In this document: positions 26,258 through 34,885 of the stretch, piece after piece
Layout of the letters: each line of letters begins with the position of its first letter
How positions within the stretch are numbered: the first letter of the stretch is position 1
DNA from: Lachnospira multipara LB2003
GTDB taxonomy: Bacteria; Bacillota; Clostridia; Lachnospirales; Lachnospiraceae
Length of the DNA stretch: 64,000 nucleotides
Direction of reading: 5' to 3'
NCBI RefSeq assembly: GCF_000702205.1
Contig: NZ_JNKW01000001.1
Coordinates: forward strand, 310,001 to 374,000
The notes under the pieces: model-generated
Database searches by the model: none
Seen by the model: only the letters and a program-made list of their open reading frames with translations
Told to the model about the DNA's origin: nothing
Program-made: the position numbers and the translations under genes

Positions 26258-27983
26258 GTGTCATATAGAAAATTTTGGTAAATTATCTCAATTTGATTAT
26301 GAATTTAATGAAACAAAAAATGTAATTCTAAAGGACAATGGCTGGGGAAAATCCACCTTTGCAGCATTTATAAAGGTCATGTTTTACGGCTTTGAGAACC
26401 CAAAAAAGACTAATGCTTACGAAAATGAAAGAAAAAGATTTAGCCCATGGAATGGGGGAGTATATGGAGGAACTATAAGTTTTGAAATTGGAGAGAAGTC
26501 CTATATACTAACAAGAACTTTTGGCCAAAAAGAAAGGGACGATAGTTTTACATTGCTTGATGCATCTACAATGCTTGAAAGCCTTGATTACACTACAAAT
26601 ATTGGAGAAGAAATTTTTAATATTAATAGAGAATCCTTTAAAAACACAATTTTTGTAGGCCAAGATGCCTGTGAAACAAGAAGTACAGGGGATATTGAAA
26701 ATCTTCTTGGTAATGTAACGCTAGAAAGCCTAGATATAAATAACTACGACAATGCAATAAATACCCTAAATGACTACATAAATAAATATTCCCCAACAAG
26801 AAAAACTGGTGAATTAAATAAAATAAAAAGGCAATTAGACGACTTAGAATTTGAGAATTTAACCATAAATTCTAATAAGCAAAGAGTAGAAAAACTCATA
26901 AATAGAAGCAAAGTCCTTGAAGATTATTTAAATTTAGAGCGCAAGAAAAAGGACAAATACCAAAATAGAATTTTTATCGAATTAGATAAGAAAAAGGATG
27001 AAAAAGAAAATACGGAAAAAGAGGAGAAAAAGCCGGAAAAAGAAGAAATATCTCTTGATAAATATGACCCTAATGCAAAAACAGATGTTGTAGGTTTATT
27101 TATACTTCTCTTTGGATTTTTCTTAACAGTACTTGGAGTTTTTTTACAAAACAACGGAAAATACAGCACTTTTGCCTATCCAATAACAGGTATTGGTTTA
27201 CTTGTTATGGTTTATTACGTTTCTAAGACATTTTTTAAAGTAAAGGAGAAGGAAGCTAATAAAAAACAAGAAGACGAGAAAAAAAAGAAGGAAGAAGCTC
27301 TTAAAAAAGAGCAGGAAGAAAAGGAAGAAGCTCTTAAAAACGCCCCTTATGATCCTTTTAAAGAACCTGAGGATGCAGAATTTGCCAACGCCCCAAATAA
27401 GTATAGGGAATATGTGCGAAATCTAAAGCTTTCTGAATCTCGAATTGACGATTATACAGGAGAGCTAAATAGAATCAATAGAGAAATTGATGAGTTAAAT
27501 AAAGAAATTGCAAAACAAGAAGAAAACGACTATAAAAGAGCCAAGTTACAAGAATACTATAATGAGCTTACAATTAAATACGACTATACTAAAAAAGCCA
27601 AGGATTTTTTAACTAGGGCAAAGGAAAATTTTGGTAAAAAATATAACGAGCCAGTTAAAAAGACTTTTGATAAATATTTATCCATGATGCTAGACTCCAC
27701 AGATGATTTTGTATTAAATGTAAATAATGAGCTAGCTATTAAAAATGCCAGTGGAATAAAAGATGTTAAAATGCTAAGCAAAGCCTTTCGTGATGTTATA
27801 GGACTTTCCCTTAGATTAGCCTTTATTGAGTGCTCCTTTAAAAAGGAAAAGCCATTTATTATACTTGATGACTGCTTTGTAAATGTTGATGATAACACCC
27901 TTGCACCATGTATGAACATGCTAAACACCATATCAAAGGAATATCAGATAATATATTTTACTTGCTCAATAAGTCGTACCTAG
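26244..27983 (+). CDS. SbcC/YhaN-like ATPase with central membrane segments
   Basis: A 579-residue ABC-type ATPase, partner of the preceding nuclease. The N-terminal lobe has a Walker A variant DNGWGKST near residues 30-37 and a Q-loop GQDACETRS near 139. Two hydrophobic segments (about 275-297 and 309-330) lie between short coiled coils, a layout like Bacillus YhaN. The C-terminal lobe has a signature-like MLSKAFRDVIGLSLRLAF (about 509) and Walker B FIILDDCF near 537. It is much shorter than YhaN (over 900 residues), so the coiled-coil arms are reduced. The TM pair suggests a membrane-anchored repair or nuclease complex. Confidence 0.8.
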   Translation: MRLIKCHIENFGKLSQFDYEFNETKNVILKDNGWGKSTFAAFIKVMFYGFENPKKTNAYENERKRFSPWNGGVYGGTISFEIGEKSYILTRTFGQKERDDSFTLLDASTMLESLDYTTNIGEEIFNINRESFKNTIFVGQDACETRSTGDIENLLGNVTLESLDINNYDNAINTLNDYINKYSPTRKTGELNKIKRQLDDLEFENLTINSNKQRVEKLINRSKVLEDYLNLERKKKDKYQNRIFIELDKKKDEKENTEKEEKKPEKEEISLDKYDPNAKTDVVGLFILLFGFFLTVLGVFLQNNGKYSTFAYPITGIGLLVMVYYVSKTFFKVKEKEANKKQEDEKKKKEEALKKEQEEKEEALKNAPYDPFKEPEDAEFANAPNKYREYVRNLKLSESRIDDYTGELNRINREIDELNKEIAKQEENDYKRAKLQEYYNELTIKYDYTKKAKDFLTRAKENFGKKYNEPVKKTFDKYLSMMLDSTDDFVLNVNNELAIKNASGIKDVKMLSKAFRDVIGLSLRLAFIECSFKKEKPFIILDDCFVNVDDNTLAPCMNMLNTISKEYQIIYFTCSISRT

Positions 27984-28024
27984 TTTATAATCATTGAGAT
28001 TAACATAAGAAATGGAGTAATTAT

Positions 28025-28549
28025 ATGAATAATGATTTATTAAGAGTAGGTGTTATTACACAAACTCATGGAATAAGAGGAGAAGTTAAGGTTTTCCCTA
28101 CAACTGATGATCCTAATCGTTTTAAAGACTTAAAGGAATGTATCATTATGGGAAAACGTGAACAAATAAATGTTACAGTTGAAAGTGTTAAGTTTTTCAA
28201 GCAATATGTAATCCTTAAATTCAAGGAATTCTCTAATATTAATGATATTGAGATCTATACTAAATGCGATTTATGTGTTACAAGGCAGAATGCAGTTCCA
28301 CTTGAAGAAGGCGAATATTTTATTTGTGATTTAGTTGGACTTGATGTAATTACAGATGAAGGCGAGAATATCGGTAAATTAAAGGATGTATTAGAAACTG
28401 GAGCTAATAATGTTTATATCGTTGAAACTAAGGATGGAGACGAAGTCTTAATCCCTGTAATTGATCAGTGCATCCTTGCCCATGACCTAGATAAAGGAAC
28501 AATCACTGTTCATTTACTTGATGGACTACTAGATTTAAATAAAAAATAA
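28025..28549 (+). CDS. rimM: 16S rRNA processing protein RimM
   Basis: A 174-residue RimM beginning LRVGVITQTHGIRGEVKVFPTTDDPNRF, with the C-terminal PRC-barrel (about residues 95-174) containing GANNVYIVETKDGDEVLIPVI. It assists maturation of the 30S head. trmD, normally directly downstream, is absent: rplS follows after 111 bases. Confidence 0.95.
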   Translation: MNNDLLRVGVITQTHGIRGEVKVFPTTDDPNRFKDLKECIIMGKREQINVTVESVKFFKQYVILKFKEFSNINDIEIYTKCDLCVTRQNAVPLEEGEYFICDLVGLDVITDEGENIGKLKDVLETGANNVYIVETKDGDEVLIPVIDQCILAHDLDKGTITVHLLDGLLDLNKK

Positions 28550-28552
28550 AGC

Positions 28553-28581
28553 TTGTCAAACATCTAATAATATGATAAATT
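28553..28581 (+). promoter_or_regulatory. Promoter for rplS
   Basis: TTGTCA (28553-28558), 17-base spacer, TAAATT (28576-28581). Confidence 0.55.
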
Positions 28582-28588
28582 AGTATAG

Positions 28589-28620
28589 TTGTGAGATAAC
28601 GAGATGGTCCTCTGTTACAA
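28589..28620 (+). promoter_or_regulatory. Structured rplS leader, possible L19 autoregulatory element
   Basis: Pairs TTG/CAA, TAAC/GTTA and GAG/CTC form one hairpin with loop ATGGTC, immediately after the predicted transcription start. L19 leaders are known in low-GC Gram-positives; assignment here rests on position and structure only. Confidence 0.45.
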
Positions 28621-28660
28621 TTCCTGTATTAAGAACATCCAGATTAATAGGAGGTCACAC

Positions 28661-29011
28661 ATGGCTAATAGTATTATTAAGAGCATCGAAGATGCACAGC
28701 TTAAGGCTCAGGTTCCTGAGTTCAGAACAGGTGATACAGTTAAGGTATCAGCTAAGATTAAAGAAGGAAACCGTGAAAGAATTCAGGTTTTCGAAGGTAC
28801 AGTAATTAAGAAGCAGGGTACAGGCGTACGTGCTACATTCACTGTAAGAAAGATTTCTAACGGAGTAGGCGTTGAAAAGACATGGCCACTTCATTCACCT
28901 ATCGTAGAGAAGGTAGAAGTTACTAGACATGGTAAGGCTAGACGTGCTAAGCTTTATTACTTAAGACAGAGAACAGGTAAGGCTGCTAAGGTTAAGGAAT
29001 TAGTTAGATAA
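28661..29011 (+). CDS. rplS: Ribosomal protein bL19
   Basis: A 116-residue bL19 beginning [29 protein letters not shown] and containing [14 protein letters not shown] and the basic end [18 protein letters not shown]. The start at 28661 has AGGAGG upstream; the longer upstream frame runs through the leader hairpin and is rejected. Confidence 0.96.
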   Translation: MANSIIKSIEDAQLKAQVPEFRTGDTVKVSAKIKEGNRERIQVFEGTVIKKQGTGVRATFTVRKISNGVGVEKTWPLHSPIVEKVEVTRHGKARRAKLYYLRQRTGKAAKVKELVR

Positions 29012-29035
29012 TTAACCTACGTTAGTAGATCCTTT

Positions 29036-29069
29036 AAAGTCCACAACTTATGTTGTGGACTTTTTTTTA
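29036..29069 (+). terminator. Terminator after rplS
   Basis: Stem AGTCCACAAC with GTTGTGGACT, then eight T. Confidence 0.93.
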
Positions 29070-29122
29070 ACTAGAAAATATGTTAAAATTTATTTTGATT
29101 TTTATATAGAGAGGCTTAAATT

Positions 29123-29683
29123 ATGGTTGCATATAGAAGAAGATATTATGAGAATAAAAGACTATTATTTATTTGCAAATACATAGTAGACGTAATTATG
29201 GTAATTACAGCCGCATATGTGTTAGTAAGCTTTATAGCTCTTAGAAATACTAACGTTGGTAATTCCATGAATCCTACACTAAAGGATAATGACACAGTTC
29301 TTATTAATCGTTTTGCGTATTCAATAACAGGTCCTAAGAGATTTGATATAATTGCATTTAAGGTGGATGGCGTTAATTCAAGTAAGATTTATATAAAGCG
29401 AGTTATTGGCCTTCCTGGCGAAACTGTTCAGATAAAGGACAACAAGATTTTTATTAATGGCGAAGAAATTAAAGAAGACGTAGTGGATACAGCAATTCTT
29501 ACAGCTGGACTTGCAAATTCAAGCCTAACACTTGATAAGAACGAATATTTTGTATTAGGCGATAACAGAAACAATAGTGAAGATAGTCGTTTCTCTTCAA
29601 TTGGAACAGTAAAGTCTAAAAATATAATTGGAAAGACCTGGTTTATATTAAGCCCATTTAAGCGACTTAAGTTCATATCATAA
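29123..29683 (+). CDS. lepB: Signal peptidase I
   Basis: A 186-residue type I signal peptidase. A basic N-terminus precedes one membrane helix (about residues 20-40). The catalytic serine is in GNSMNPTL (Ser48), the general-base lysine in YIKRVIGLPGE (Lys92), and box E is VLGDNRNNSEDSR near 150. It removes signal peptides from exported proteins. The adjoining genes are ribosome assembly genes, as in many Clostridia. Confidence 0.94.
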   Translation: MVAYRRRYYENKRLLFICKYIVDVIMVITAAYVLVSFIALRNTNVGNSMNPTLKDNDTVLINRFAYSITGPKRFDIIAFKVDGVNSSKIYIKRVIGLPGETVQIKDNKIFINGEEIKEDVVDTAILTAGLANSSLTLDKNEYFVLGDNRNNSEDSRFSSIGTVKSKNIIGKTWFILSPFKRLKFIS

Positions 29684-29702
29684 AGTAAAAAAGGAATAAT
29701 AT

Positions 29703-30839
29703 ATGAAAAAAATTACAAAAAAACCAATGGGAAAAGCAACAAAGAGCAGTAAAAATACTAAAGCTGCTAAGCTTACTAAAAATTCCTTTGGCCAAAAGAA
29801 GAACAACAAAGAAATAAATAAGACTTTTAAAAAGGATACTAATTCTTTTAAGAAAAATGCTAAAGATGCAAAAATAGAAGAAAAGAAAAAAATAGCCAAG
29901 ATTAAAAAAGCTAGTAAAGAAGCTAAGAAAAACGCATCAAATGATAATAATAAAATTGCCACATTTAACTGGTATCCAGGCCACATGACTAAGGCAAAAA
30001 GACAGATGCAAGAGGATATTAAGCTTATAGACCTTGTTATTGAAATAGTTGATGCAAGAGTTCCACTAAGCTCAAGAAACCCTGATATTGACGAGTTAGC
30101 AGATAAGAAAGCTAGGGTTGTAATTCTTAATAAGTCTGATTTAGCAGATGATAAAATAACTAACCTTTGGATAACATACTTTAAATCCAAGGGATTTTAT
30201 TGTGTAAAGATGGATTCAAGAAAGAATAATGGTTTTAAGGCCCTAAATGAAATCATCTATGAAGCTTGCGAAGATAAAATTCAAAAAGATTTAGCCAAGG
30301 GAATTAAAAATCGCCCTATTAGAGCTATGGTAGTAGGTATTCCAAACGTTGGTAAATCTACTTTTGTAAATGCTTATTCAGGCAAAGCTAGTGCAAAAAC
30401 TGGTAATAAGCCAGGTGTAACAAAGGGTAAGCAGTGGATTAAGATTAAGGGTAATATTGAATTACTTGATACACCAGGTATTCTATGGCCTAAATTCGAA
30501 GATCAGACAACAGGTTTAAGACTAGCTATGATAGGCTCTATTAACGACAACATTCTAAATAAGAGTGATTTAGCCCTTGATGTAATTAAATTCCTATATA
30601 AAAATTACAAGGATAATCTATATACAAGATACGAAATTACAACTAGTGAATTTGCCCCAAGTGATAACGATTTAATTGATGAACAGACACAGATTGCTTT
30701 AGTAATTATGGATCATATAGCAGCAAAAAGAGGTTGTTTAAAAAAGGGTGCACAAACAGATTATGATAAGGTTTCAGGTATAATCCTAGATGATTTTAGA
30801 AGTGCTAAGCTTGGATGCGTAACACTTGAGAGACCTTAA
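29703..30839 (+). CDS. rbgA: Ribosome biogenesis GTPase RbgA (YlqF) with Lys-rich N-terminal extension
   Basis: A 378-residue circularly permuted GTPase that assists late 50S assembly. The motifs appear in permuted order: G4 NKSD near residue 141, G1 GIPNVGKST near 214 and G3 DTPG near 258. RbgA normally begins at the NWYPGHMTKAKRQM segment, which here starts near residue 89; the first 88 residues are almost entirely Lys, Asn, Ala and Thr and are probably disordered. No ATG with an SD lies just before the conserved part, so the extension seems real. SD is AAAAAGGA. Confidence 0.9.
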   Translation: MKKITKKPMGKATKSSKNTKAAKLTKNSFGQKKNNKEINKTFKKDTNSFKKNAKDAKIEEKKKIAKIKKASKEAKKNASNDNNKIATFNWYPGHMTKAKRQMQEDIKLIDLVIEIVDARVPLSSRNPDIDELADKKARVVILNKSDLADDKITNLWITYFKSKGFYCVKMDSRKNNGFKALNEIIYEACEDKIQKDLAKGIKNRPIRAMVVGIPNVGKSTFVNAYSGKASAKTGNKPGVTKGKQWIKIKGNIELLDTPGILWPKFEDQTTGLRLAMIGSINDNILNKSDLALDVIKFLYKNYKDNLYTRYEITTSEFAPSDNDLIDEQTQIALVIMDHIAAKRGCLKKGAQTDYDKVSGIILDDFRSAKLGCVTLERP

Positions 30840-30854
30840 TTGAAAGGATATAAA

Positions 30855-31514
30855 ATGACACTTAAAGAAGAGCGCGAATTAAGAAAAAAGCAAAAACTAG
30901 AAGCAGAATATGCCAGACTTGAGACAATGTTTGAATATGAGAAGGAATATTCTGACTGTGAATATATTGCAGGAATTGATGAGGTAGGAAGAGGTCCCCT
31001 TGCAGGACCTGTGGTTACAGCCTGTGTAATAATGCCAAAGGATGTAAGAATTCCATATGTTAACGATTCTAAAAAAGTAACAGAAAAAAGAAGAGAAGAA
31101 TTATATGATATAATAAAAGAAAAAGCATTAACTATCGGTATAGGAATTGCTTCAGAAAAAAGAATCGATGAAATTAACATTTTACAAGCTACATATGAAG
31201 CTATGAGAGAAGCTATTAACAATTTAGAAATAAAACCCGATATATTATTAAATGATGCAGTTAATATACCAGGAGTGGATATTAAGCAGGTTCCTATAAT
31301 TAAGGGAGATGCTAAGAGTTTTACAATAGCTTGTGCAAGCATAATTGCAAAAGTAACTAGAGATAGAATGATGGTAGAACTTGATAAGAAATATCCTAAT
31401 TACGGATTTGCCAAAAATAAGGGATATGGTACAAAACAACATACAGATGCCCTAAGAGAATTTGGCCCATGTGAAATACATCGAAGAACATTTATTGGTA
31501 ATTTTATTAAATAA
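30855..31514 (+). CDS. rnhB: Ribonuclease HII
   Basis: A 219-residue RNase HII that removes ribonucleotides from DNA. Catalytic acids are in [15 protein letters not shown] (about residues 37-51), NDAVNIPG and [21 protein letters not shown] charged helix of about 35 residues precedes the core. The ATG at 30855 is chosen because GAAAGGA lies before it; the TTG at 30840 overlaps the rbgA stop and lacks an SD. Confidence 0.95.
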   Translation: MTLKEERELRKKQKLEAEYARLETMFEYEKEYSDCEYIAGIDEVGRGPLAGPVVTACVIMPKDVRIPYVNDSKKVTEKRREELYDIIKEKALTIGIGIASEKRIDEINILQATYEAMREAINNLEIKPDILLNDAVNIPGVDIKQVPIIKGDAKSFTIACASIIAKVTRDRMMVELDKKYPNYGFAKNKGYGTKQHTDALREFGPCEIHRRTFIGNFIK

Positions 31515-31554
31515 AAAAGCAACTTAGAATTTACGTTTAGTTAAAGGGGAAACT

Positions 31555-33231
31555 ATGGCGATAAATCTTTCAAGCTTATTTAACAATCAGAATATAAATC
31601 CAAATCTTAAGGCTGAGGTTAATGGAGAGGGAAATAAGACCCAAACTAATAATCTATCAAATGAAATTAATAACCTTAAGGAAGTTATAACTAGTGATAT
31701 CACTAAAAATAGTGGTATCACTATGCTTAAAAATATGCTTGTGGGTGATACCTTTACAGGAAAAATTACTAATATTAATAATAACGCTATTTCTATTTTG
31801 CTAAATTCCAATACCACAATTAATGCCACATTAAAGGGAGATGTTCCCTTAACTCGTGGAAGTGTAGTTACTTTTATGGTGGAGGATAATAATAATGGAC
31901 AAATTCAAATAAAGCCCCTAACAAAGGATGTTCAAGCAGACGCTGTTGTAAATAAAGCCTTAGAGGCTGCTAATTTGCCAGTAAATGAGAAAAATATAAA
32001 TATAGTTAAAGAACTACTTAATCTAAATATGCCTATTAACGCTAAGCAGATTACTGAGCTTGCAAAGCAATGGGCAAGATATCCAGATACTAATATAAAT
32101 ACATTAGCTAATCTTAATCGACTAAATATTCCAATAAATAAAGAAAATATAGGACAATTTGAAGCATACAAACAATTCGATGCCAAACTAGAAAAAAGTT
32201 TGGAAAAATTTGAAAGCAATTTAATAGAAGACTTAAATACTATTCTAAATGAGTCAGACAATAATAAAGGACAAACTAGTAAGACTACTAACACAACTGA
32301 TACTAATTTTTCCAATATTGAAAACCCTGAAATTATAAAAAGCAATCCTGAAACACAGGCAAGCAAAATGTTAAAGTCTGTAGTAAATAACCTATATAAT
32401 GACCCTACAAATGAAATCAAACAAAAACCTATAAAAGAGCTTATTGATAAAAAAGACATAGAAGCCCTAATAAATACAGTAGATAATAAGGAATTAAAGG
32501 CAGAGCTTAAAAAAGGCGATGTGAATATAAAAGACTTTTTTACAAAGTTACTTGAAAATGGAAACCTTAATAAAGACGACTTGTCTAAGCTTATTAACCA
32601 TAAGGGATTTAAGGAGCTTTTCCATGAAATGATTAATGAAACAATGAAACTAAGCCCAAGAGAATTTCAAGAATCCGAAGAGCAAATTAAAAACTTCTAT
32701 AAGCGAATCAAAAAAAACATTGAAGGCATAGAAAATGAAACTAAGGAGAATATAACTCCTAACTTTAATAAGACAGTAACTAGTATTAAAGAGAATATTA
32801 ATTTTATGAATGAGTTAAATAAGAACTTACTTTTTATGCAAATGCCTATTAAATTTAGTGACAGTGAGGGCAATGGAGAATTATATGTTTTTACTAACAA
32901 GAAAAATGTGGCCTATGATCCAGATAACATAACCGCCTTACTTCACTTAGATATGGAACATCTTGGTCCTGTAGATATTTTTGTAAAACTAACTAATGGA
33001 ACTAATCTTAATACTAATTTTGTATTAGAGTCAGATGAAATGTTAGATTTTGTATACTCTAATATCGACAAATTAGAAAAACGCCTATCAGAGCTTGGTT
33101 ACGAGACGCATTTTGAAATGAAGGTAAGTACACCAGAGGACGAGCCCTTTGATTTTGTAAGGGATTTCATTGAAAAGGACATTAATAAAGATAATAGCTT
33201 TGGCCAGTATATATTTGATATAAAGGCTTAG
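31555..33231 (+). CDS. FliK-like (YlqG-type) protein
   Basis: A 558-residue Asn/Lys/Glu-rich protein. The C-terminal about 130 residues resemble the flagellar hook-length control (FliK) domain, with ELYVFTNKKN, LLHLDMEHLGPVDIFVKL and a final QYIFDIKA. The N-terminal region has a GDTFTGKITNINNNAISILLN strand pattern. No flagellar genes are near. In Bacillus the same position after rnhB is held by ylqG, next to FlhB-like ylqH, so this is the ylqG-ylqH pair. Its function is unknown. Confidence 0.75.
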   Translation: MAINLSSLFNNQNINPNLKAEVNGEGNKTQTNNLSNEINNLKEVITSDITKNSGITMLKNMLVGDTFTGKITNINNNAISILLNSNTTINATLKGDVPLTRGSVVTFMVEDNNNGQIQIKPLTKDVQADAVVNKALEAANLPVNEKNINIVKELLNLNMPINAKQITELAKQWARYPDTNINTLANLNRLNIPINKENIGQFEAYKQFDAKLEKSLEKFESNLIEDLNTILNESDNNKGQTSKTTNTTDTNFSNIENPEIIKSNPETQASKMLKSVVNNLYNDPTNEIKQKPIKELIDKKDIEALINTVDNKELKAELKKGDVNIKDFFTKLLENGNLNKDDLSKLINHKGFKELFHEMINETMKLSPREFQESEEQIKNFYKRIKKNIEGIENETKENITPNFNKTVTSIKENINFMNELNKNLLFMQMPIKFSDSEGNGELYVFTNKKNVAYDPDNITALLHLDMEHLGPVDIFVKLTNGTNLNTNFVLESDEMLDFVYSNIDKLEKRLSELGYETHFEMKVSTPEDEPFDFVRDFIEKDINKDNSFGQYIFDIKA

Positions 33232-33252
33232 AGGATATGGAGGAATTTGTTT

Positions 33253-33588
33253 ATGCCAGATAAAAATAAGACAAATAATAATGATAAATCAAAAGCTATA
33301 AAATCAGACAAAGATAATAAACCCACCATAGCCGTTGCCCTTGAATACGTACCAGGCGAGGAAGCACCTAAGGTAATTGCCAGTGGTAAGGGTCATTTAG
33401 CTGATACAATTATTGAAAAAGCCAAAGAGGCTGATGTTCCTACCTATGAGGATGCAAGCCTTGCAAAGACTTTATCCAAACTTGAAATTGGAGATATGAT
33501 ACCTCCGGAATTATATACTATAGTGGCTGAAATACTTGTATTTGTGGATGACTGTGATAGAATTAAAGGCAAAATAAAGAAAGGATAA
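33253..33588 (+). CDS. FlhB C-terminal-domain-like protein (YlqH type)
   Basis: A 111-residue protein made of a Lys/Asn-rich N-terminus followed by a domain like the cytoplasmic end of FlhB/EscU: IAVALEYVPGEEAPKVIASGKGHLAD and GDMIPPELYTIVAEILVFV. It lacks the NPTH self-cleavage motif and the membrane part of FlhB. ATG 33253 is chosen with GGAGG nine bases before. It pairs with the FliK-like gene upstream, as ylqH does with ylqG. Confidence 0.85.
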   Translation: MPDKNKTNNNDKSKAIKSDKDNKPTIAVALEYVPGEEAPKVIASGKGHLADTIIEKAKEADVPTYEDASLAKTLSKLEIGDMIPPELYTIVAEILVFVDDCDRIKGKIKKG

Positions 33589-33591
33589 GCC

Positions 33592-33933
33592 ATGAACAAA
33601 AGAAAAATAGGTGAAGAAAAGGAATTTCTTGCCCTAAAATACCTAACTGATAGAGGGTATAAGATAATTAAGAGAAATTACAGATGTAAATTAGGAGAGA
33701 TAGATTTAATCGCTAAAAAGGATAATCGCATAATCTTTATAGAGGTTAAATATAGAAGCACATCTAAGTATGGCAGTGCAATTGAAGCGGTAAATTATAA
33801 AAAGCAAATGATAATTAGGCGGGTTGCTAGGCACTTTCTTTTAACAAATTATCACACTCTTGAAATCCCTGTTAGTTTTGATGTAATAGGAATAGATAAT
33901 AACAAAATAACTCATATAGAAAATGGCTTTTAA
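33592..33933 (+). CDS. yraN: YraN family endonuclease-like protein (UPF0102)
   Basis: A 113-residue protein with the restriction-endonuclease-like core LGEIDLIAKKDNRIIFIEVKYR (about residues 33-54), which has the D-ExK catalytic pattern. RKIGEEKEFLALKYL at the start is typical of UPF0102. The biological substrate is unknown. It sits three bases after ylqH and three before pgeF. Confidence 0.92.
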   Translation: MNKRKIGEEKEFLALKYLTDRGYKIIKRNYRCKLGEIDLIAKKDNRIIFIEVKYRSTSKYGSAIEAVNYKKQMIIRRVARHFLLTNYHTLEIPVSFDVIGIDNNKITHIENGF

Positions 33934-33936
33934 AAA

Positions 33937-34830
33937 ATGGAATTTAAAAAAATAGACAACAAAAAATTTTTTAACGGATTAGAAACAGGAACAATAATTG
34001 ACTCAACTTTTTTTGAAGAGGTTAAAGTAGAAGATAAAAACGTGGGTATTATTAGATTTAAGCCCTTTAAAGATCTTGATTTTATAGAATGCGGCTTTTC
34101 AACTCGCCTTGGTGGTGTAAGCACTGGCGTATCAGAAAGCATGAATTTTTGCCTTGATAGGGGAGATAGTAGAGAAAATGTCTTAGAAAATTTTAGAATT
34201 TTTTCTACTGCAATTAACACAGATATAAACCATCTTGTCATTTCAAAACAAACTCATACAACTAACGTATTATACGTAGATGAATCAAATGCTGGAATGG
34301 GATTAGTTTCCCAAAGAAACTATGATAACATTGATGGCCTTATAACAGATAAGAAGGGTTTATGCTTAGTAACAGCCTTTGCAGATTGTGTCCCTGTAAT
34401 TTTTATTGATAAAAAAAGACATGTAATAGGATCTGCTCACAGTGGTTGGAGAGGAACTGTTGGCAATATAACTAAAAACGTAATTGAACAAATGGGACAA
34501 AAATTTGGCACTAAAGCAGAAGATTTAATTACATTTATCGGTCCTTCAATTTGTATGGATTGTTATGAAATAAGTGAAGATGTGGCAGATGAATTTAAAA
34601 AGGCCTATTCTAGTAAAGAACAAGAATATATCCTTTATGATAAAAAGAATGGTCACTATCAGTTAAACCTTCAAATTGCCAACTACTTTAATATGTTAAA
34701 TGCAGGAGTTAAGGCAAGTAATATTAACGTTACTGATATATGCACATGTTGTAATAAGGATTTATTATTCTCCCATAGAGCAACAAATGGGAAGCGTGGA
34801 GTACTTTGTAACTTCATTTATCTAAAATAA
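33937..34830 (+). CDS. pgeF: Laccase-domain purine nucleoside enzyme PgeF/YfiH
   Basis: A 297-residue protein of the polyphenol oxidoreductase/YfiH family, now known as a purine nucleoside phosphorylase and peptidoglycan editing factor. Metal-binding motifs are ADCVPVIFID (about 148), SAHSGWRGTVGNI (about 167) and DICTCCNKDLLFSHR (about 267). The first about 45 residues are less conserved and there is no clear SD before 33937, so the true start could be further downstream or coupled to yraN. Confidence 0.88.
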   Translation: MEFKKIDNKKFFNGLETGTIIDSTFFEEVKVEDKNVGIIRFKPFKDLDFIECGFSTRLGGVSTGVSESMNFCLDRGDSRENVLENFRIFSTAINTDINHLVISKQTHTTNVLYVDESNAGMGLVSQRNYDNIDGLITDKKGLCLVTAFADCVPVIFIDKKRHVIGSAHSGWRGTVGNITKNVIEQMGQKFGTKAEDLITFIGPSICMDCYEISEDVADEFKKAYSSKEQEYILYDKKNGHYQLNLQIANYFNMLNAGVKASNINVTDICTCCNKDLLFSHRATNGKRGVLCNFIYLK

Positions 34831-34831
34831 C

Positions 34832-34885
34832 AAATAAAAATTCCCACAGGCTATCTATTTTACTTAGCTGTGGGAATTTTTATTT
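34832..34885. terminator. Bidirectional terminator, 18-bp perfect stem
   Basis: 34832-34849 pairs perfectly with 34868-34885; the stem is flanked by A-rich and T-rich ends on both sides. It separates pgeF (+) from the convergent hypothetical gene and overlaps the latter's stop codon. Confidence 0.9.

Noticed and set aside
28604-28660. N-terminal extension of L19
   Set aside because: The upstream ATG lies in the leader hairpin and has no SD; L19 proteins start at MANSII-like sequences and AGGAGG precedes 28661.
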